Part shown: one piece after another, positions 56,290 to 64,000 of the stretch
Numbering within the stretch: the stretch's first letter is position 1
How the letters are laid out: every line of letters begins with the position of its first letter
DNA from: Tetracentron sinense
Taxonomy: Eukaryota > Streptophyta > Magnoliopsida > Trochodendrales > Trochodendraceae
Direction of reading: 5' to 3'
NCBI GenBank assembly: GCA_015143295.1
Contig: CM026551.1
Location: forward strand, 44,380,034-44,444,033
Length of the DNA stretch: 64,000 nt
Translations under genes and position numbers: made by a program
Notes under the pieces: generated by a model
Databases searched by the model: none
What the model was told of the DNA's origin: nothing
The model's input: the letters and a program-made list of their open reading frames with translations, nothing else

Positions 56290-56710
56290 GCAACACCTTC
56301 CACTTGTAGCTCCTGACAACCACTTCTATTGCGCCCCAAAAATCCCACCATGGTCATAATGGGACCTTGGGTCGTGACAGTGCTTAAACATGCTTCATTT
56401 CATAGCACACAAGGCAATACTAATCACTAATCTATAAAAATGACGATAATAAAATTTCGATAATTACAAACCATCCTGTGTTAACATAAACTCACCAAAT
56501 GATAACATATTCGAATACTCAATGTAAATGTATAATCTAAGCAACATCAAATCTAAATGAGACAAATATCTAAAATATCTATTACAATCATTTAATGAAA
56601 CAAGGTTAGTAATAGGGAATCGGTCGAGGTCCCTCACTCCCTTGGTAAAGGGATCACCTTCTTCCTCTTCTACGTACGGCTCAACCCAAGGCTCAGCAAT
56701 TGGCTCTTGC
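56290..56710 (-). mobile_element. Gypsy-type LTR fragment, minus strand
   Basis: The minus strand has a GAGGAAGAAGGTGATCCC stretch like one in the LTR at 24243 (near 26575-26610), and a GTCACGACCCAAGG / CCTTGGGTCGTGAC near-palindrome at about 56360-56380 as seen at LTR ends. The LTR beginning at 56711 abuts it. Fossil fragment, boundaries uncertain. Confidence 0.45.
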
Positions 56711-59590
56711 TGTAACAACCCGAAATTTTAATATAATAATTTTTTGGGTTTATTGGTCCTTAATTGAGATAAATGTACTAAAATTAATTACCACTAGATC
56801 AGTGTTTGATAAATTTGTGGGAATTGGGTTTTCGTTTGGGATTGTGTTATCACAGGTCAAATTCAGTATTTTTCTTCGAAAATCATCTCCAATGTGCCGG
56901 TCGGCTAGATGGACGATTACCTGTCATGTCGACTCCATCGCCCATCGATTAGCGAGACCGCGGTGCGTTTTGTACCCGAAATACAAAAAAATTGTGAGTT
57001 TTGAGATTTGGATCGATACTCAATATTTACCGATTGTCCAAATAGAAATCTTCGAAACTCACACATCGCGTGTCGGTCGGCCGTCTAGACGAACACATGT
57101 CGTCTCGGCTATTTATCAACTCCAACCAGGAAACTATCACGTGTTTAGTGTCCAAAATCAGGAAATTTGTCAGTTTTGCAGTTTTCTTTCGGATTTACTT
57201 TTTATAGTCAAAACTCGATATTTTTTCTCGAAATTTGCATAACATGTGTCAGTCTGCCTCTAGTACGGTCACCTGTCATTTAGGCACCATCACGCATCGT
57301 CTCGCGAAGTTACGGGGTCCCATTCGTGAGAAATCGGAAACCGCAAGTTTTGGGTCAAATGGTCAAAGAGTAAAACAAGGTTGACATCATCGCGATGACA
57401 TCACTCATTACATCACCTAGTGGGACACCTCACCCCCTTTTACCACTATATAAAGGGTTCCCTTTCCCCTCATTCTTCTCACGTCTAAAGAACACCCCCA
57501 CACCCTCTGCATGTGATTTTAGAGAGAGATAGAATGTGAGTTAGAGAGAGAAGGTGAAGAAAGTTAGAAAGAGAAGGGAGAAGTTAGAGAGAGAGAAGGG
57601 TTACCTTGGGGTTTGTCGATGTTCCGGACGCAACCGCACTGTCTATTTCACTCCCCGGAGCCTCGATTTGCATGTAGAGAGAGGGTAGAGAGATAAAGTA
57701 GAGAGTAGAAGAAGAGAAGGTCTACTCTAAGGCTTTTTCAACGTCCCAAACGCATTGGCGACGTTCATTAACCATCTGGGGCTTCTTTATGCGCATAGGA
57801 GGTAAAACTCATTTCCTTCTCATCTATTTCCCCCTATTTAGACTATATTTCTATGTGTAATAGTTTGATTTTTTATGGTGTGGATGAAAAGGGTCAGAGG
57901 CCCGGAATTGTGATGTATGAGATGTGTGTTGATTGAGTAGAGGGGCGTGGTCCTCTAGTTTGGGCTTGTTAGCACAAATTTTTGGCTCACATGAAATGAT
58001 TTGTGATGGAATATGGATGAAAAATAGTCAGAGACCCGATATATGATGTATGGAAGGGATGAGAAAGTGTGAAAAATGAGCAGAGGTACGTAGACCTTAG
58101 TTTTGGGCTAAACTACTCAAAATTTAGGCTCGACGCTCGATCGTGCGAACAATTGGTGTATGATTGTTATTTTGAAATGATTGTAATGGTTTGGAATGTC
58201 TTGGAATGAGTGTATGGGTGATGGATGGTTTGGATGATGAAATCCATGCATGAAAAAGGGTTGTGAGACCCTGTGTAAACTCAGATATGGGTGAATGGGG
58301 TGAAATGGATCATCAATGATTGGAATTAAAAAGGAAATGATTTCACAGAGATAAATATATTATATTTGATTGATAAATTACTGGGGATGAATAGATATCA
58401 TGGTGGTATCGGACGTCATGATAACAAGGTTTTTCGATGGTAACGGATTCTGAAATGGATAATAAGTCTACGGACTCTAAGTTGGATTGGGTCTACGGAC
58501 TCAGGAATGTATTTTAGTTTCCGAACTCAATGATGTTATCTTGAAGAGGCATTGACCTGTGTCGGCAGGTATGCCTCCAACAGAAACTGTGATGATATAT
58601 GATGGTTGTCTTGAGGGATGATGTTCTGTAGGGGCAAGTATACCCAATAGAGGTTAGATTAAGTGTTGTACTGTCAGAGGTGTCATTCCCGACAGGATTG
58701 ATGTCAGGTGTTGTACCTGATAGGATTTGATGTCAAAGTGTTGTGCCTGACAGGATTTGATGTCAAAGTGTTTCGCTTGACATGAGTACTGTCAAATGTG
58801 TTTTGTCTGACATGGTTATATTAGCAGAGGTGTTCCTAGTAGTCAGGTGTTTTCTAGTGGTCAAATGTCTTTTGTTAGTCAGAGGTTCCTCCCTGGCATG
58901 TCAAATGAGTTTATTTTCCTGATAGGTCGGACGAGTTTTCTAGCTATCAAATGTTTATCCTGGCGATCAGATGGTTATCAGATGTGTTGTCTGGCAATGG
59001 TGTTATGTCTGGTAGAGTGATATGTCAGATGTGTTCCTGATAAACAAGTGTTTCCTAGTGGTCAAGTGTTTCCTGTTAGTCAGAGGTGCGTCCCTGGCAT
59101 ATTAGATGAGTTTCTTTTCATGGCAGGTCGGATGGGTTAATTTCCTGGCTATCAGATGTGTATCATGGCGATCAGATTTGTATGCCGACAATCAAATGTG
59201 TATCCTGGCGATTTGAGGTGTTTCCTGAAAAATGTGGTTGTGTGAGCCGGTGTTCTCACAGTGGAAAAATATTAAGTGATATGTCGGAGGTGTTGTTTCT
59301 GGCAGAGTGTGATATATCAGATGTGTGGTTCATAACAGTGATATGTCAGAGGTGTTGTTCCTGGCAGTCATTGGTTGAAGGCTCGGGTTTTGTGTGGAAT
59401 ATACAAATTTAAGGTTAATTGGGTTGGCATACCCAAAGATTGGTCGTAATCGGGAGAAGTTCCGATTGGTTGATAATTGAGTCTGTGGACTCAGGGATAA
59501 AGGTTGTACACGAGCGAAGGCCCAGTCAATCGAGTTTGTGGACTCAAGGATAGAGTGTGAGGTTATCTAAAATGGTAACCTAGTGTTGTG
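56711..59590 (+). mobile_element. Gypsy-type LTR fragment with internal minisatellite
   Basis: Starts TGTAACAACCCGAAATTTTA, a common start for plant Gypsy LTRs, and has CTATATAAAG at 57447-57456 followed by GA-rich leader-like sequence. From about 58550 to 59380 it is made of degenerate units with GTCAGRTGT and TCCTGGCRAT words. The right end is not defined, and no second LTR or coding region is seen in the window. Fossil. Confidence 0.6.
58550..59380. repeat. Degenerate minisatellite, about 30-bp period
   Basis: At 58690-58800 successive units read GTCAGGTGTTGTACCTGATA, GTCAAAGTGTTGTGCCTGAC and GTCAAAGTGTTTCGCTTGAC, each followed by 'ggatttgat' or similar, with a period of 29-30 bp. Further right the units vary more (TCAGAGGTGTT, CTGGCGATCAGATG). 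It lies inside the LTR at 56711 and is not CRISPR-like, since the spacers are as repetitive as the repeats. Confidence 0.75.
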
Positions 59591-59881
59591 GACAATGATT
59601 GGATGAACTAGATAATGAATACCGAGGAAATAAATTCGAGTCTCTACATTTATTAGCTTGGTTGCAATACAACTGGAAAGAGAGAAAAAGAACTCTATGT
59701 TATGGATGTTTACATAACAAATTTTTACATATTTTTTCATGTACAAATAAGATGAGAGATTTATCAAATAAAAAAGAAATAAATTCTTTATTAAATATTT
59801 ACATAAGAAATTATTTGATGTTTACATAAACTCTTTATTCGATGTTTACATGAACAAATTGTACATAAATTCCCAGAGGGG

Positions 59882-61290
59882 TGAAAATGGAGTTTCAGAA
59901 AGAACTCCATGTTATCGAGGGGAAATAAATGCATCAATTATAATGTTAGAATCCCAAACTCCAGATCCCAGTTTGGGAAGAACTTATTTGATTTTCTGGG
60001 ACTAGGGGTGTAAACGAGCCAAGCTAAGCCGAGCTGGACATTGTTTAGGCTCGACTCATTGCTTGTTTAGACTTTCTCTGGCTCAGCTCAGTTCGAGCTC
60101 TAGAAGACAAGCTCGAGCTCGAGCTCGAGCTCGGCTCATCTACAAATAATCATGCTCGAGCTCGGCTCGTTTCGGCTCGATAACTCATCTTGACCTATTT
60201 TACACATTTTTCTCTGCAGTTCATGTTTCTTCTTTTTACCTCTTGATCCACTTTGGGGATTTGTAATAATGTTATGCTACTGATGCAGCTGTTATCTACC
60301 GAAAGTGTTGAACATAACAAAGTTGCAACTGAGGAAAAATAAAACATTAACAAACTTTGGAATTTGAAAGAGTGGTGTGTTTGTGGGGATGATAGTGAAT
60401 AGTCGAGCATCAATAGGGATGGTGGTGAACAGTAGCGCAACGATGGTGTGGTGGGAAGGCAACAAGCATTGAGCAACAACAGTTACAAAGTTAACAACGG
60501 TGTAGTGGCAGGGACGACATTAAACAAAGGTGTAGTGGATGGCATCGACGGTGGTAAATAGTGCTTTAGAGGAGATATGAAAGAAGAGGGAGAAAGAGAT
60601 GAGACACTAGGGTTTTGTCTCAAGTGAAATAGTAAATTACTCTTTATAGAAGAAACATTATAAAAAATATTTCTTTATGTTTCTTAGACCTTTTAGAAAT
60701 ATTATTCTTGTTAAGGGTAATAACGTCTACAAAATCTATAATGTAAATATACATGTTTTGAAGGGTATTATGGTAAAAATAATTGAGCCGAGCTGAGCCG
60801 AGCCGAGCCGAGCCGAACTGAGCCTACTACTATTCATGTTCGACTCATTAATGTTTTGAGCTCACTTTTGAGGCTTGGCTTAGCTCAACGAGTCTAATAA
60901 ATATGCTCAAGCTCAATTCATTTAGTGTTGAGTCGAGCCAACCCTACCTGGGATCGGATAATTCTAGATCAAGCTCTTCAACCTTCTCCTTCTTCATTTG
61001 AACCCAACATGCTCAAAAATTAATATTTAGATGCTTTCAACACGAGTTTGACCAAGGAAAAATAAAAAAGAGATCTTATGAGTTGCTTCTCATAGAAGAG
61101 ACTTTGCCTCATCTTCTCTTCTTCTTTCTTGCATGAGTCGAATTTCCCTGCCAAAAGACAAAAATTAGGGAATTGAATTTCAAAATGCCATTCTCATCTA
61201 AGAACATGTACCCATTCTCCTCCAAACATAAATATTGGAGTTGAAAATGGAGTTTCAGAAAGAACTTCATGTTATGGAGGGGAAATAAAA
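59882..61290. repeat. Direct repeats of about 49 bp around the hAT element
   Basis: 'gaaaatggagtttcagaaag' through 'ggggaaataaa' is found at 59882-59930 and again at 61242-61290 with about three differences. A weaker third piece lies near 61330 and a fourth near 59680. Spacing is 1.36 kb, larger than the hAT element between them. Either an older local duplication or the ends of an unrecognised element. Confidence 0.6.
60003..60946. mobile_element. Non-autonomous hAT element with GAGCCGAGC repeats
   Basis: Starts TAGGGGTGTAAACGAGCC and, from the right end, TAGGGTTGGCTCGACTC. Flanks TCTGGGAC and CCTGGGAT agree at six of eight positions. Subterminal arrays of GAGCTC and GAGCCGAGCC units (60100-60180 and 60785-60830) are diagnostic of a widespread plant hAT group. 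No transposase. Confidence 0.8.
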
Positions 61291-61651
61291 CAACTATTAT
61301 ATGTTTTACAAATTTATAATCTGTTATTCCTTATTATGGAGAGGAAATAAATACATTCAATATCCAAGATGAAAAATAAAAATATAAAAGGATAACAATC
61401 AGCGAAGAACTGCATCAAGAAAAACAAAGGGGAATTTTTTTGTTTGTTAATAAATTAGGATATGTAGGCAGGAACTACAATCACTGTTTCTATAAAACCA
61501 TAATAAAATATCAATAAACAATTAAGGTTCTTTTTGAATCGTGATTGTAAATCTAATAAAATTTAATTATAACTTTTTTTAAATTCATGACATCGCAATT
61601 ACGGTTTTAGTAAAAACACGGCTGAATATATAATCGTGATGGGATTACACT

Positions 61652-62560
61652 TGTAAGCAACTAATTTTTACACCCTGCCTTTAACCATGTATAACACTTT
61701 TTAACCATTGTTATCCCCAGCTGAGCCCCTGTCAAGCCCTAAACCCTAGGTCTAACCCTAGGACAAACCCTAACCCTAGGTAAACCCTGGTCTAAACCCT
61801 GGTCAAACCCTAGTTGAGCCCTAGGTCTAACCCTAGGACAAACCCTAACCCCAGGTAAACCCTAGTTCAAACCCTGATCAAACCCTAGGTAAACCCTGGT
61901 CCAAACCCTAGTCAAACCCTAGTTAAACCCTATGACAAACCCTAACCTTAGGTAAACCCTGGTCAACCCTAGGTAAACCCTAGTCTAACCCTAGGTGAAC
62001 TCTAATTCAGCCCTAAGGCCCAAAAATCCTCAAATCCGAAGCCTAGAAACCTCTGTGGGCCCAAACAGGGGCCCCTAAGCCTTTAGAGCCCAATATAGTG
62101 CGGCCCACATGTTTTTTTTGAAAATTTAAATAATGGCGGTAATAACTTTACCGTCATTACCAAAAATAGCAAAGTGAGCAGTGAATTAGGCCAATCGTGT
62201 GAAGGTTGGGCCTGGTTTAGCAAAAAATTGGCAATGGCGGTAGAGTTTCTACCGCCATTCCTAGTTTAGGCTAAACCAGGAATAGCGGTAAAAACTTTAC
62301 CGTCATTCCTGTTTCTCTGTAAATTCGCGTACTGGCACCCCCCTGGACCACTGTGCTCCGCCCCCCTGGGGTTCTCAACTCCTCTGATATCCCTAGAATG
62401 CCCTAGGGTCTCCCTCCTCCTCTATAAAAGATTCCCCCAATCCTTAGTTCCAATCATTCCTCAATACCCATACCAAACCCCTGTTGGAGTTCGGCCAGCC
62501 CACTCCTAAGCCTCTCAGGCCTTTGCCCTCGCCTGAGATCACCCCTAGTGCATCCCAGCA
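61652..62560 (+). mobile_element. Gypsy-style LTR with telomere-like words, cut by another LTR
   Basis: Starts TGTAAGCAACTAATTTTTAC, like the LTR at 32497. From 61735 to 62020 it is packed with CCCTAGGTAAACCCT-type words. Then come 'aatggcggtaataac'-type inverted words and CTATAAAAG near 62421. It stops abruptly at 62560, where the next LTR begins. Fossil. Confidence 0.65.
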
Positions 62561-64000
62561 TGTAGAACCCCGAATTTATTATTCTTAGTACCTATTATGT
62601 TTATTAAATTCTATGGAAAACTGTGCTTAATTTTAATGTGTTTAAGCTTGCAAATTTAATGCTAAAAAGTGTTGGTTTTAAAACCCAAATAAAACACTTA
62701 ATTTAAATCATTTTAAAGGTTTAATTGCATGAAAAGGGAGATAATCAAAAAGTAACAAAAGAGTTAAAAAAATATATAAAAAAATCGGCGCCTTGGCAGA
62801 TCGATCACCCACCAATGGCGATCGATCACCCTTGGCGGCGACTGATCGTCCAAAACGCCGTTTTGAGGCCTCTTTGGCGCGTTTTTCAGACTTATGGAGT
62901 CCCTAGGGCTCCCAACACTATAAATACCCCTTATACTTGTGGGTTGAGAGTTTCTAAAACTTGTTAGACCTAAAAGAGAGTGAGAGAATGGGGTTTTGAG
63001 AAATCCAAGAGAAGGGATCAAAGGTTTTGCAAGGAAGAAGGGTGAAAAAGCTTAGATTCGCTTAATTTGTAAGCATTTGATCGTAGGGAAGCGATCGTGA
63101 GAGGTAAATATGACTTCTTCCTATCAATATAGGGATTTTTGATATAAATACTATGAAAGAGATAGATCTAAGGCAAGAACAAACAAAGATCAAGCATGCT
63201 TATGATGTTTTATACCAGGATTTTCTTATGGAAAATATATATGATGACTTTGTGATGTTTTAAATCATGTTTTTCTCTTGGAAAATTTATATTTGATGTT
63301 AGAGAGTTTTAAATCATGATTTTCTTATGGAAAGTATATATGATGTATAGAAAGTGATTTGAGTGGTGATTTCTTTGTGAAAAATTATTATGTGAGACCT
63401 GTTCTTCATGATTTTTAACTTTATATCAACAAGGGGAAATAGAATAATGTTGTAGTGTATAAATGATGAAGAATGGATGAAGGGGATGATGGTTGTAATT
63501 GATGAAACTAATATGAACTTGCTTTGAGATTATGATGTGTGATAAAAATAGGGTTCTGTGAGAATTATTTGATTAAAATTATACATTGAAAATTTAAACA
63601 CGATAATTAAAATTGTCCTTTATTTTATTATTGAAAACTTGAGAATTCTATGTTTCATGGGGATTGTTTATGAGAAATTCTACATATTTTAAATTAATGC
63701 ATGATCTACAATCATCATTATTGCACTCACACTGATTCACGGAATTAAATATGAACAAGCATGAAAATAAACAAGATGATAAGTATTATGCAAGTACACA
63801 AGGACACGAGCATGATGTATGATTGAGTTTTACAATGACCGAGTACCCACAAGCCTATGATCAAGGCAAGACCAGCCGTATACATCGGCAAATGTGTAGA
63901 CAAGCCGTATACACCGGATAATATATAGACAAGCCGTATGCATCGGATAATGTGTAGACAAGCTATATGCACCGGATAATGTGTAAACCGTGTGGTACCT
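62561..64000 (+). mobile_element. Gypsy-type LTR, relative of 24243-28887, runs off the right edge
   Basis: Starts TGTAGAACCCCGAATTTATT. It carries GATCGATCACCC repeats at about 62799-62830, TATAAATA at 62919-62926 and GATCGTAGGGAAGCGATCG near 63079, all matched by similar blocks in the LTR at 24243. At its right end a 29-bp unit (ACAAGCCGTATACACCGGAT) is repeated about three times (63897-63983). It lies inside the LTR at 61652. Fossil; only its left part is visible. Confidence 0.7.

Noticed and set aside
56700-57242. 180-codon plus-strand open frame, the longest in the window
   Set aside because: It begins just before the LTR start and runs through LTR sequence ahead of the TATA box; the composition is not protein-like and no family fits.
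58680-58810. CRISPR-like array
   Set aside because: The spacers are as repetitive as the repeats, there are no cas genes, and the host is a plant; this is a minisatellite in an LTR.
60195-60479. 94-codon minus-strand open frame
   Set aside because: It lies wholly inside the GAGCCGAGC hAT element and shows no protein-family features.
61735-62020. Possible interstitial telomere (CCCTAAA-like run)
   Set aside because: The words are mostly CCCTAGGTAAACCCT, not exact CCCTAAA, and the same text recurs in the related LTR at 32497, so it is part of an LTR.
62725-63021. Overlapping open frames on both strands
   Set aside because: They cover the GATCGATCACCC block of the LTR at 62561; a low-complexity effect.

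Overview
This is nuclear DNA from a flowering plant with AT-rich, transposon-filled introns. The only host gene I can support is on the minus strand. It is the 5' part of a full-size ABC transporter of subfamily C, in the vacuolar ABCC1/ABCC2 (MRP) clade. Fourteen coding exons run from the ATG at 52976 down to 1956. They encode 577 residues: TMD0, the L0 linker and most of the first transmembrane domain. The nucleotide-binding domains and the second half would lie beyond base 1. Coding sequence is 1,731 nt of a 51,021-bp span. Exon phases and conserved residues agree at every junction, so I think the gene is intact as far as it can be seen. The lineage cannot be fixed; introns of 10-19 kb would suit an early-diverging eudicot, a magnoliid or another large-genome plant.

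Layout, left to right (the gene reads right to left). 1-1955: start of intron 14, with the tail of a large LTR at 1-228. 1956-2920: exons 14, 13 and 12. 2921-12276: intron 11, holding a hAT element nested in another hAT, a broken Copia element and an L1 LINE relic. 12277-18802: exons 11 to 8, with L1 and Copia relics between them. 18803-37587: the 18.8-kb intron 7, holding a Copia element with a hAT inside it, a three-layer nest (LTR in LTR in Mutator-like foldback element) bounded by target duplications, a short non-autonomous LTR element carrying a hAT MITE, an LTR with telomere-like words, an RTE LINE tail and a Copia relic. 37588-39601: exons 7 to 3, including a 25-nt microexon. 39602-49506: intron 2, with MITEs, a Copia element, a LINE tail and a gene-fragment-bearing Mutator element. 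49507-52976: exons 2 and 1. 53006-53830: leader exons and likely promoter. 54289-54708: a PIF/Harbinger MITE. 54.7-64 kb: intergenic, mostly LTR pieces and one hAT element.

The most striking signal is a roughly 140-bp module carried by two different Mutator-like elements, both inside introns of this one gene. The module contains CACGTGTC (G-box/ABRE core), a TTGAC core and a TTAACC-GGTTAA palindrome. One element has ten copies (eight with an exact CACGTG); the other has two. ABCC1/2-type pumps are known to load ABA-glucosyl ester into the vacuole, so ABA-type sites in these introns deserve a test, although a regulatory effect is only speculation.

I saw no tRNA, rRNA, CRISPR, phage or operon-like system. 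All LTR elements here are fossils. Many short open frames lie inside transposons or introns and are not listed as genes.
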